DNA of 64,000 nt from Reyranella sp. (GTDB taxonomy: Bacteria > Pseudomonadota > Alphaproteobacteria > Reyranellales > Reyranellaceae): assembly GCF_030651995.1 (NCBI RefSeq), contig NZ_JAUSBN010000055.1, positions 1 to 64,000 on the forward strand. The letters are read 5' to 3'. The notes beneath the pieces were generated by a model that saw only the letters and a program-made list of their open reading frames with translations, was not told the DNA's origin and ran no database searches. This document shows, in pieces, positions 10,155-18,142 of this stretch. Position 1 is the stretch's first letter. Each line of letters starts with the position of its first letter. Both the position numbers and the translations under genes were made by a program.

Positions 10155-11039
10155 CTAGAACGGCCGATCGCCCGTGACCGTCACGCGATGGCCGCTGCGC
10201 GTGTGGGGCCAGTAGTCCCACATGGCACGATGCTGGGCGCAGCGATTGTCCCAGAAGGCGATCGAGTTTTCGCGCCAGCGGAAGCGGCACTGGAAGAGCG
10301 GGTTCTCCATGTGCTGGTAGAGGTAGCGCAGGATGGCGTCGCCCTCGTCGCGCGGCACGCCGAGCAGGCGGCTGGTGAACCCGGCATTGACGTAGAGGCA
10401 CTTCCGGCCGGTCACCGGATGGGTGCGCACCACCGGATGCTCGGCCCGCGGATACTCGGGCTTGTCGGCCACCCCGATCGGCTTGAACAGGCCGCGATAC
10501 ACCGGCTCGCCGTCGTGCAGGGCGATCATGCCGTCGAGATAGGCCTTCATGCGGTCCGACAGGGCGTCGTAGGCGGCATACATGTTGGCGAACAGCGTGT
10601 CGCCGCCGCGCGGCGGGCAGGTCTGGATGTGCAGGATGGAGCCCATCGGCGGCTCGACCTCGCAGCTCACGTCGGTGTGCCAGCCCTCGCCGTTGGCGCG
10701 CGGGCTGTTCCTGTCGGAGTGGATGATCATGAATTCCGGCATGCCGGGTTCGTGCGGCGCCGCTGGATGGACGTGCAGGTCGCCGAACAGGCGGCCGAAC
10801 GACATGTGCTGCTCGGGCGTGAGCACCTGGTCCCGGAAGAAAATGACGAGGTTCTCGGCCAGCGCGCGATGGATCTCGTCCTGCTGGCGGTTAGAGAGCG
10901 GCTTGCTGAGATCGACGCCGCCCAGTTCCGCGCCGATGATCGGCGTCAGCTTGTCGACGGTGATCGTCTCGTAAGGCGCGCTTTCATCCGATTTGTAGCG
11001 GATACGCGGGCCAGCATTGGCGTTCAGTGAACCTGACAT
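10155..11039 (-). CDS. TauD/TfdA-family Fe(II)/2-oxoglutarate dioxygenase
   Basis: This 294-residue cytoplasmic enzyme of the taurine/2,4-D dioxygenase family oxidises a substrate with 2-oxoglutarate and oxygen. The iron ligands are visible as H121 and D123 (WHTDVS) and distal H270 (CAQHRAMWDY), with a downstream Arg near 285 for 2-oxoglutarate binding. The fold start ITVDKLTPIIGAELGGVDL is typical. It lies 16 bases after the Bug receptor gene on the same strand, so the two are probably co-transcribed. The substrate is unknown. Confidence 0.92.
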   Translation of the reverse strand: MSGSLNANAGPRIRYKSDESAPYETITVDKLTPIIGAELGGVDLSKPLSNRQQDEIHRALAENLVIFFRDQVLTPEQHMSFGRLFGDLHVHPAAPHEPGMPEFMIIHSDRNSPRANGEGWHTDVSCEVEPPMGSILHIQTCPPRGGDTLFANMYAAYDALSDRMKAYLDGMIALHDGEPVYRGLFKPIGVADKPEYPRAEHPVVRTHPVTGRKCLYVNAGFTSRLLGVPRDEGDAILRYLYQHMENPLFQCRFRWRENSIAFWDNRCAQHRAMWDYWPHTRSGHRVTVTGDRPF

Positions 11040-11055
11040 GACTCTCTCCGTTGCC

Positions 11056-12036
11056 CTATTCGTCGAGTGTGATCTTGTTGTCCTTGATGATCTTCGACCA
11101 GACGTCGCCTTCGGTGGCGACGAACCGGTCGAACTGTTCCGCGTTCCAGTCCTTCAGGACGATCCCGAGCTGGTTCGATCGTTCCACGACGACGTCGAAC
11201 TTGGCGATCTTCCTCATCGCCGCGTTCAACTTGTCGATGATCGGCTTCGGGGTCCCCGCCGGCGCGAACATTCCGTACCAGGCATCGAAGATGAAACCCG
11301 GCAGGCCCGCTTCCGCCGTCGTGGGAATGTCGGGGAACGTGGGAAGGCGTGCCTCGCTCGCCAGCGCGAGCGCCTTCACGTTGCCGTTGCGGATGTGCGC
11401 CGCGAGCGAGGGTGGGCTCATGACCGCCAGCTCGACCTGACCCGCCACGAGATCGGCGCTCACCGGTCCGGCGCCCTTGTAGGGGATATGGACAAGATCG
11501 ATGCCGGCCGCCTTGTTCAGCATGACGCCGCCGATATGGGCGACCGAACCAGGCCCGAAGGAGGCATAGTTCAGCTTGCCGGGATTGGCCTTCGCGTAGG
11601 CGATGAAGTCCTTCAGGTTGTCGGGCGGTACCTTCTTGGCGATGACGATGAGCTGCGGCGCGATTGCGCCCATGGCGACGCCCGTCAGGTCTTTCGGCGA
11701 CCAGTTCAGGTTCTTGATCATTGCCGGATTGGCCGAATGGAAGGACGAGTACTGCATCAGCAGCGTGTAGCCGTCCGGCTTGGCCTTCGCGACGAGCGCC
11801 GTGGCGATGTTGCCGTTGCCGCCGCCCTTGTTGTCGACGATGACCTGCTGGCCGAACTCCTTGGACAGATGTTCGGCGAACATGCGGCCGACAATGTCGG
11901 TGCCGCCGCCCGGCGGGGCGGCGACCACCAGCGTGATCGGCCGGTCGGGATAGGCGCCCTGCGCGTGCGCGCCCGGGCTGGCGATCATCGATCCGGCGGC
12001 GGCAGACGCGAGCGACAGGACGTGGCGGCGCTTCAT
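11056..12036 (-). CDS. Bug/TTT-family periplasmic receptor
   Basis: This 326-residue tripartite tricarboxylate receptor (Bug family, TctC-like) has a signal peptide ending near AHAQG (residue about 26). Strand 1 PDRPITLVVAAPPGGGTDIV contains the P-x-GG-x-TD ligand loop typical of Bug proteins. No TctA or TctB membrane partner is in the window. It is divergent from the LysR gene across a 118-base gap and 16 bases upstream of the dioxygenase, which suggests capture of a carboxylate that the dioxygenase then degrades under LysR control. Confidence 0.9.
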   Translation of the reverse strand: MKRRHVLSLASAAAGSMIASPGAHAQGAYPDRPITLVVAAPPGGGTDIVGRMFAEHLSKEFGQQVIVDNKGGGNGNIATALVAKAKPDGYTLLMQYSSFHSANPAMIKNLNWSPKDLTGVAMGAIAPQLIVIAKKVPPDNLKDFIAYAKANPGKLNYASFGPGSVAHIGGVMLNKAAGIDLVHIPYKGAGPVSADLVAGQVELAVMSPPSLAAHIRNGNVKALALASEARLPTFPDIPTTAEAGLPGFIFDAWYGMFAPAGTPKPIIDKLNAAMRKIAKFDVVVERSNQLGIVLKDWNAEQFDRFVATEGDVWSKIIKDNKITLDE

Positions 12037-12105
12037 CCCTGAGATCCCTTCCTGATCCGCCCCACGACGGGTGCGGTTGACGCAGCGCTAGCACCGATCC
12101 ACCCT

Positions 12106-12120
12106 ATGCATGAAGTGCAT
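12106..12120. promoter_or_regulatory. Candidate LysR-type operator (T-N11-A)
   Basis: The sequence ATGCA-N5-TGCAT is a perfect 5-base dyad with T12107 and A12119 forming the T-N11-A spacing of LysR-type regulator sites. It sits in the gap between the Bug receptor and the LysR gene, 35 bases before the latter's start. Confidence 0.6.
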
Positions 12121-12154
12121 TGTTTGCAGAGTTATTGCTGAGGATTTCGCAAGA

Positions 12155-13054
12155 ATGGACAAGCGGCTGCTGGAGTCCTTCGTGGCCGTGTATCGGTCGG
12201 GGTCCCTCGTGGAGGCGGCCGAACGCCTCAACATTTCGCAATCCGCCCTGTCCCGCCGCGTTACGGAACTGCAGCATCGGCTGGGGCTCGCCCTGTTCGA
12301 GCCGTCGGGCCGCGGCATGGCCGCGACCACCGACGCGCACGATCTGCTGCCGCTGGCCTCGTCGGCTCTCGAGAGCATCGCGCGGCTGGAAGCCGCCGCC
12401 CGCGCCAACAGCGTGCAGCCCGCCGTCCGGATCACCGTCGCGGCGACGGCGCACACGATCGAGACAGTCGTGGCGCCGGGCATCGCGGATTTCACTCGGG
12501 CCAAGCCGCACATCCGTATCGGCGTCATCGAGGCGAGTGGAGTCGATGTCGAAGATCTCGTACTGAGCGGGGACGCGTCGATGGGCATTACAGGCCGCCC
12601 CCGCTACGACGCCGGCCTCGTCGATCATCAGATCGCGCGTCTCGATATCCTCGCGGCGTCGCCCAGGCCCTTCAGCGCCGTCGAGCGCAGGAACGGCATC
12701 GATCTCCGGGCGCTGTGCGAGCGCGATCTTCTGGCGCTGGACCGCGAGTATCAGTCGCGCCTGACCCTCGACGCGGCGGTGCGGTTACTGTCTCTGTCTC
12801 CCAGCATTCGCCATGAGGGCGGTTCGGGAACCGTGATTCTTGCACTGGCTCGGGCCGGCCTCGGCACGGCCGTCATACCGGCGACCACACGCACGGACCT
12901 GCACACCGCCAAGATCGTCGCAAACGGCGTCGTTCTTGGCATGGATCTGAGCGCCATCTGGGATCCCGCCCTGCGCTGGTGCGCCGAGGTCGAACAGTTC
13001 GCCGACCAGCTCAGGGCCTCCTTCTCGGCCCGCCGCCGCGCGCGGCGGGGCTAA
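12155..13054 (+). CDS. LysR-family transcriptional regulator
   Basis: This 299-residue LysR-type regulator has an N-terminal winged helix (LLESFVAVYRSGSLVEAAER, then NISQSALSRRVTELQ as the recognition helix) and a periplasmic-binding-like effector domain. The start MDKRLLES at 12155 fits the family's usual N-terminus; an earlier in-frame ATG at 12110 would lie inside the candidate operator. Divergent placement from the Bug receptor and dioxygenase is the classic arrangement for control of those genes. Confidence 0.9.
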   Translation: MDKRLLESFVAVYRSGSLVEAAERLNISQSALSRRVTELQHRLGLALFEPSGRGMAATTDAHDLLPLASSALESIARLEAAARANSVQPAVRITVAATAHTIETVVAPGIADFTRAKPHIRIGVIEASGVDVEDLVLSGDASMGITGRPRYDAGLVDHQIARLDILAASPRPFSAVERRNGIDLRALCERDLLALDREYQSRLTLDAAVRLLSLSPSIRHEGGSGTVILALARAGLGTAVIPATTRTDLHTAKIVANGVVLGMDLSAIWDPALRWCAEVEQFADQLRASFSARRRARRG

Positions 13055-13088
13055 CGACGGGACGGAGAGCCCAACCGCGAAGGCAGCT

Positions 13089-14450
13089 CTACCGGGCCAC
13101 TTCCTTGATGCGGGCGATCAGCTCGTCGACGGCCTTCTCGACCGACACCTTGTCCGTCACCACGCGGTTCATCGCTTTGGCCCAAACGTTCTCGGCGTCG
13201 AGGCGCGCGAATTTCCAGTTCTTCATGAACTCGGAAGGCTGCGGCGACGTCTTGAACTGGTCATACACGGCCCTGCGATGCTTGTCGGCCTGCCAGAACG
13301 GACTCTCCTGGCCGGCCTTGGTCACCGGGAACCCGCGGCCCAGGCCGGCCTCGACGTAGGGGCGAAGATTCTCCTCCTCGAGCAGGAACCGCAGGAATTC
13401 GCGGGCACGCTTCTTGTTCTTCGATTCCCGGAAGATCACCCCCACCTTGACGATGGTGCGATAGACCATCGGGGTGCCATCGGGTTTCGTGGGGAGACCC
13501 GCCGTCGCGATCAGCTCGTCGTAGGCCTTGCGGCCGGCAGCGCGCTCTGCCGGCGTGAGCCGCGGGTTGTTGGCATCGTCGAGCCACTTGGCCGCGATCG
13601 CGATCGAATAGTCGTGAGTCATGATCGTCGTGCGATCGTTGAAGGCCACGGCGCCGTCGCCGTCCTTCCAGCCCGTTGACGAAGGCGACGAGCAGCCCCT
13701 GGCATAGACGTAGGTGTAGTCGCGCAGGGCGGAGATCAACCCGTCCCGCACCTTGGGATCGTCGACCAGTAGCTTGCCCGACTCGTCGACCAGCTTCACG
13801 TTGTAGGCGTCGACCCAGCTCATGAACGACTGGAACGAGTCGGTCGAGTCGACGCCCATCGGCCTCCCGATGCCATAGACGCGGCTGCTGGTCGCCTTGC
13901 GATAGGCCGGCTGGACCTTGTCGCACCAGAAGGACCAATAATCCTTCCAGGTCCCGGGAATGTCGTTTTCCTTGTAGCCCGCCGTCGCCAGCATATCCTT
14001 CCAGTACGCGACGTGCAGCGCCTGCTGCTTCAGCACGAAACCATAGAAGGCCTTCTTGCTGGCCTTGCCGTCGTAGAGGTACGCGGTCTCTATGGTGGCC
14101 GGCAGGAACCGGTCCTTCATCGGCTCGATGACGTCGGAGATGTCTTCGAGCTTGCCGTCGAAGGCCCACTTGGCCGCGATCCGGACGTCGTATGAATAGG
14201 CAATGTCAGGCGGCGAACCGGTGTCGAGGGCGGCGACCGTCTTCGGGATCATGTCCTCCGCCGCGTACTGGGAGACGTCGACCTTCACGCCGGTCCTGGC
14301 CTCGAACTTCGTGATCGCGGCGAACAGCGCCTCGTCCTCGGCCTTGTAGAAACCCTTGACCCACCAGACGGCGAGCTTCTCCTGGGCGAAGCCCGGGACG
14401 GCCGAGAAGGCGATCGCCAACGCCGCGGCGCCAGCCAGAATCCGTCTCAT
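13089..14450 (-). CDS. Extracellular solute-binding protein, family 1 (sugar type)
   Basis: This 453-residue periplasmic receptor has a signal peptide ending near residue 22 (VPGFAQ). The mature start EKLAVWWVKGFYKAEDEALF and the segment GSPPDIAYSYDVRIAAKWA follow family 1 (carbohydrate and polyol type) binding proteins. No permease or ATPase gene is adjacent, so it is an orphan receptor here. It is convergent with the LysR gene. It may be co-transcribed with the downstream-oriented hydrolase/receptor pair, since the hydrolase ends 37 bases upstream. Confidence 0.85.
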   Translation of the reverse strand: MRRILAGAAALAIAFSAVPGFAQEKLAVWWVKGFYKAEDEALFAAITKFEARTGVKVDVSQYAAEDMIPKTVAALDTGSPPDIAYSYDVRIAAKWAFDGKLEDISDVIEPMKDRFLPATIETAYLYDGKASKKAFYGFVLKQQALHVAYWKDMLATAGYKENDIPGTWKDYWSFWCDKVQPAYRKATSSRVYGIGRPMGVDSTDSFQSFMSWVDAYNVKLVDESGKLLVDDPKVRDGLISALRDYTYVYARGCSSPSSTGWKDGDGAVAFNDRTTIMTHDYSIAIAAKWLDDANNPRLTPAERAAGRKAYDELIATAGLPTKPDGTPMVYRTIVKVGVIFRESKNKKRAREFLRFLLEEENLRPYVEAGLGRGFPVTKAGQESPFWQADKHRRAVYDQFKTSPQPSEFMKNWKFARLDAENVWAKAMNRVVTDKVSVEKAVDELIARIKEVAR

Positions 14451-14487
14451 TGCTTCCTCGCTTCAAGGCTGCCTGACGATCCGGGTA

Positions 14488-15297
14488 TCAGTCCGCCTGG
14501 CGCGAGTCGAGAAAAGTCCGCAAGGCCTGCGCGCATTGCGCAGCATGCGAGAAGGGCAGGCCATGGCGTGACCTGCCGAAGACATTCAGCTCGCCGTCCG
14601 ACAGCCCCCTGTGCAGTTCGGCCATGATGCTCACGGGGATGAAAGGACTCCCGTCGGGATGCAGCAGCAGGGTCGGACACTCTATGTCGGCCAGCCGCGG
14701 CGTGAGGTCGGTGCCGATGAGCACGCCCAGCGCATTCAGAATGGAGTCCCTCGGCCACTTCTCCTGTTCCGTGGCGAACCACGCGCGGCGCTCGGCTGAC
14801 AGCGCGTCGTCATGAAAGCGGTCGCGCAGGAAGGCGTCGGACCAGCCCTTCGAGCCGCCTTCATCGAGCTGGCGCCGCCACGCCTCGACCCTCTGGATCG
14901 AGGCCCCGACATGAGCGCCGTTGCTGACGGTGAGGGTGGCGATTCTCGCCGGCCGGGCGAGCGCCGCCGCCAGCGCCACCGTCCCGCCGATCGACTCGCC
15001 CACGAGATGGAAACGCGCCAGACCGGCCGCATCGGCAATGGCGAACAGATCGTCGACCAGCAGGTCCAGCGACCACTTGAAGTCGGTCGCCGGAATGTTC
15101 GAGCGCCCGTAGCCGCGCATATCGAAGGTGAGTAGCCGGTAGGCATCGGCCAGTGCGGGCTGCCACCCCGCCCAGATTCCGGCACTGGCGCCGATCCCGT
15201 GATGGAACAGGATCGGCAGCCGTGCCGGTTGCCACGGCGCCACGAGATCCGCGACGTCGTAGTGAAGGGTCCCGTACGGAGTGGCGGCGAGAGGCAT
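14488..15297 (-). CDS. Alpha/beta hydrolase
   Basis: This 269-residue alpha/beta-hydrolase fold enzyme shows the oxyanion strand PILFHHGIGASAG, the nucleophile elbow GESIGG (S102), the acid at HPDGSP (D214) and the catalytic His at SRHGLPFS (H244). It resembles 3-oxoadipate enol-lactonase and related lactonases/esterases. The start at 15297 lies 2 bases after the stop of the Bug receptor gene, so the pair is an operon. It may hydrolyse the compound bound by that receptor. Confidence 0.88.
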   Translation of the reverse strand: MPLAATPYGTLHYDVADLVAPWQPARLPILFHHGIGASAGIWAGWQPALADAYRLLTFDMRGYGRSNIPATDFKWSLDLLVDDLFAIADAAGLARFHLVGESIGGTVALAAALARPARIATLTVSNGAHVGASIQRVEAWRRQLDEGGSKGWSDAFLRDRFHDDALSAERRAWFATEQEKWPRDSILNALGVLIGTDLTPRLADIECPTLLLHPDGSPFIPVSIMAELHRGLSDGELNVFGRSRHGLPFSHAAQCAQALRTFLDSRQAD

Positions 15298-15299
15298 CG

Positions 15300-16274
15300 T
15301 CAGTCGGCGCGCATGCCGGCGGCCTTGATGACCTCTTCCCATTTCTTGCGATCGGCCATGATGGTCGCCTTGAACTCGGCCGGCGACCCGATGATCGTAT
15401 CCATGCCGCTCTCGGCGAAGCGCTTCTGGACGTCCGGCTTGGCGACGGCCGCCCGGAGAGCCTTGTTCCAGAAGTCGACCAGGTCGGCCGGCAGCCCCTT
15501 CGAGCCGAACACCCCGAACCAGTTGACCACCTGGAAGCCCGGCAGGAACGACGACATCAACGGCAGGTTGGGAAACATCGGCGAAGGCTTGGGCGAGCCG
15601 AAAGCGACGGGAATCAGACCGCCTCCGTTAATCTGTCCCAGGAACTCCGGCATGTTGCCGAACATCATGTCGCAGTTGCCGGAGATCATGTCCTGGATGG
15701 CCGGTGCGCCGCCGCGATAAGGCACATGAAGGATGTTGACGCCGGCCATCTTCTTGAAGAGTTCGGCAGCGAGATGCTGCGATGTCCCGTTGCCTGCCGA
15801 AGCATAGGTGAGCTTGCCCGGGTTCTTCTTCGCAAAATCGATGATCTCGGGAACCGTGCGATACTTCATGTGCTTGCCGACCACCAGCATGTTGGTGACA
15901 CCGGCGATGTTGGCGATCGGCGTCAGGTCGGTGTCGACGTTGATCGGCAGCTTCTGCCCCGGCATCACCGGCGAAACGCACATGGCCGCCATGGCGGCGA
16001 GTCCGATCGTACGACCGTCCGGCGGGGCATTGGCAACGATCTCGTTGGCGATGAAACCGCTGGCGCCGGTCTTGGTGTCGACGATCACCTTTTGCCCGAC
16101 TTCAGGGGTCACAGCCTCGGCCACGATGCGGCACAGAAGATCGGCCGTACCGCCCGGCGCGAAGCCGCAGAGAAAACGCACGTCGCCGCTGATCTTCTGC
16201 GCAAGGGCCGGCCACCCGGCCAGCGACCCGACCAGTGCCGCCGTACCCGCGGTCGCGAAAGTTCTACGTTGCAT
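15300..16274 (-). CDS. Bug/TTT-family periplasmic receptor
   Basis: This 324-residue Bug receptor has a signal peptide ending near residue 26 (WPALAQ) and the first-strand segment FLCGFAPGGTADLLCRIVAE. The start is MQRRTF at 16274. A strong Shine-Dalgarno GGGAGG lies upstream, but an out-of-frame ATG occurs 8 bases before the chosen start (ATGAAAAAATG), closer to that site, so initiation may be inefficient or slightly misassigned. It is co-directional and nearly contiguous with the alpha/beta hydrolase. Confidence 0.88.
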   Translation of the reverse strand: MQRRTFATAGTAALVGSLAGWPALAQKISGDVRFLCGFAPGGTADLLCRIVAEAVTPEVGQKVIVDTKTGASGFIANEIVANAPPDGRTIGLAAMAAMCVSPVMPGQKLPINVDTDLTPIANIAGVTNMLVVGKHMKYRTVPEIIDFAKKNPGKLTYASAGNGTSQHLAAELFKKMAGVNILHVPYRGGAPAIQDMISGNCDMMFGNMPEFLGQINGGGLIPVAFGSPKPSPMFPNLPLMSSFLPGFQVVNWFGVFGSKGLPADLVDFWNKALRAAVAKPDVQKRFAESGMDTIIGSPAEFKATIMADRKKWEEVIKAAGMRAD

Positions 16275-16427
16275 TTTTTCATTTTCCTCCCTGTGTTACG
16301 AAAAGCCTAGCACACTTCCCGCATAAGCAACCCCTCAGCCACGATCCTCCCGGCACGAAGTCGGGGCGTGCGGCTTTGCCAATCGGGCCCGCCCCACGAA
16401 GGGAGCGGGCCCCAGGGCGAGCGTACT

Positions 16428-16754
16428 CTACTGGACGGACGAGAAGCCCGTCGGCGTCAGCATCTGTACCGAGACGTTCTCGACGATGGCGCCGTCCTTC
16501 TCGGTCTCGGCGCGCTTGGCCAGCCATTCCGGATCGGCCGCAAAGGCGTTCCACTTCTTCTCGCGATCGGCCAGCGATTCCCAGGCGAGGAAATAGGTCA
16601 GCTCCTGGTTCGACTCGCCGATCAAGGTGGTGAAGAAACCGGCCTGCTTGATGCCGTGCCGCTCCCAGATCTTGAGCGTGATGGTGTTGAACCGGTTGAG
16701 CAGCGCCGGCAGACGGCCGGGCACGCACCTGTAGACCCGCATTTCATAGATCAT
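16428..16754 (-). CDS. NIPSNAP-family protein
   Basis: This 108-residue protein is of the NIPSNAP dimeric alpha-beta-barrel family: MIYEMRVYRCVPGRLPALL, then GFFTTLIGESNQELTYFLAW and the WE/R-rich helix. The biochemical role of bacterial members is largely unknown. It begins 11 bases after the metallo-beta-lactamase-fold gene and is probably translated from the same transcript. A GGGCCCGC/GCGGGCCC dyad (16385-16412) lies past its stop but has no T run. Confidence 0.85.
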   Translation of the reverse strand: MIYEMRVYRCVPGRLPALLNRFNTITLKIWERHGIKQAGFFTTLIGESNQELTYFLAWESLADREKKWNAFAADPEWLAKRAETEKDGAIVENVSVQMLTPTGFSSVQ

Positions 16755-16765
16755 GATCTCTCTCC

Positions 16766-17653
16766 CTAGAATTGCCCGCCGAAGCGCGGCACGAACCCAT
16801 CGTCCTTGTGGTCGATGTGGCAGCTGAACGGCGACCCGAAATGGCACGGCATCAGCCGGGCGCCGCTGCCGGCGCAATGTTCCAGCGCCGCGCGCCGGCT
16901 CTTGCGGGCGCCCACGGCGTCGGCACAGGCGAAGCTGTTCCATTCGGGATGATAGACCTGCAGCGCGTGATGAAGGATGTCGCCGCAGAACAACGCCTTC
17001 TCGCCGCGCGATTCGAACTTGATGGCGATCGTGCCCGGCGTATGTCCCGGAGCCGGTTCGACCCTGAGATTCTCGTCGAGCTGGGCCGCGCCATCGATCA
17101 TCTGCGTGAGCCCGGCCTCGACCACCGGCAGCACCGAGTCGCGGAAGGAGCCTGCATTGACCGGGCCGGTCGCAGGATCGCTGTCGAGCTTGAGGTAGTG
17201 ATCGTAATCGGCCCGGCTGAACACGTACTTCGCATTCCTGAACGTCGGCACCCACCGGCCGTTCTCAAGGCGCGTGTTCCAGCCGACATGGTCGACGTGG
17301 AGATGCGTGCACATCACCATGTCGATCTGGTCGGGCTCGACGCCGGCCGCCTTCAGCCGCTCGAGATACTTCGTCTCCATCAGGTGCCACTTCGGGCGAT
17401 GCGGACGCGACTTGTGGTTGCCGACGCAGGTGTCGATCAGGATGGTCTGGCCGCCGATCTTCAGCAGCCAGCTGTGGACGCTGAGCTTCAAGGAGCCCGA
17501 CGCCTCGTCATAGTGCGCCGGCATAAGCCAGTCTCGGTGACGCTCGACGACGGCGGGATTCCAGTCGGGGAAGAAAGCCTTGGCGTCGAAGTTCGGCTCG
17601 TAGCTCTCTTCGATGCGCACGACCGTGCCGGCGCCCAGCTTTACTTCGACCAT
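16766..17653 (-). CDS. Metallo-beta-lactamase-fold hydrolase
   Basis: This 295-residue MBL-fold hydrolase carries the zinc motif THLHVDHVG (H117, H119, D121, H122), a further His in PAPGHTPG, and CGDILHH as the bridging Asp site. It resembles the AHL-lactonase/ arylsulfatase-like group acting on lactones or esters rather than true beta-lactamases. No signal peptide is visible, so it is cytoplasmic. It pairs with the NIPSNAP gene downstream. Confidence 0.88.
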   Translation of the reverse strand: MVEVKLGAGTVVRIEESYEPNFDAKAFFPDWNPAVVERHRDWLMPAHYDEASGSLKLSVHSWLLKIGGQTILIDTCVGNHKSRPHRPKWHLMETKYLERLKAAGVEPDQIDMVMCTHLHVDHVGWNTRLENGRWVPTFRNAKYVFSRADYDHYLKLDSDPATGPVNAGSFRDSVLPVVEAGLTQMIDGAAQLDENLRVEPAPGHTPGTIAIKFESRGEKALFCGDILHHALQVYHPEWNSFACADAVGARKSRRAALEHCAGSGARLMPCHFGSPFSCHIDHKDDGFVPRFGGQF

Positions 17654-17725
17654 TCCCAGCCCTCCCCTGTTTGAAGGGGAGACTAGCGTTGCAAGGCAGT
17701 TGCGGGAAAGACGCTCGTTTCGCCT

Positions 17726-18034
17726 CTAGAACGGCAGACGCGCCGCGTCGACACGCTCGATATGCCGGTGCGTCAGCGCCGCGATGACGGCACCACCGAG
17801 CGGCGCCACGGCCATCAACGCAATGAAATGGACGCCGAGTAGCCAAGGCTCAAACAGCTGGGGCACGAAATGGCCAACCGTCACGGTCGACACGAAGAAG
17901 AGAATGGCGAAGCCGGCACCCGAGAGCAGGCCCCCGAGAGCGACCAAGAGAAAGGAAGCAGTCAGCGAACGACCGATGAGGTAGCTCAGTCCGAAAGCGG
18001 CGCCGGCAGCAACAAGTGCGGTAACGGTTTCCAT
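17726..18034 (-). CDS. Small integral membrane protein, unrecognised
   Basis: This 102-residue protein has about three hydrophobic helices (METVTALVAAGAAFGLSYLI, a second at about 25-50 and a third near 70-90). I do not recognise a family. The start METVTALV at 18034 was preferred to an upstream in-frame start because it opens directly into the first helix and follows a purine-rich GAGAGAACC. It is divergent from the amidase gene at 18143. Confidence 0.6.
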   Translation of the reverse strand: METVTALVAAGAAFGLSYLIGRSLTASFLLVALGGLLSGAGFAILFFVSTVTVGHFVPQLFEPWLLGVHFIALMAVAPLGGAVIAALTHRHIERVDAARLPF

Positions 18035-18142
18035 CGTGGTTCTCTCCAATACGCTCTCGACTTGGGAGAAATCAGAGTCGACACTGATATGTCCCGAGCA
18101 CTCTGAAACATCCAACCTCCGTCGAGAACCGACCAATTGCGC

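Noticed and set aside
16272..16282. Out-of-frame ATG 8 bases before the Bug receptor start as the true start
   Set aside because: That frame lacks a signal peptide and reads basic low-complexity sequence; the MQRRTF start gives a proper leader.
16385..16412. GGGCCCGC/GCGGGCCC dyad after the NIPSNAP gene as a terminator
   Set aside because: The loop is 12 bases and no T run follows on either strand.
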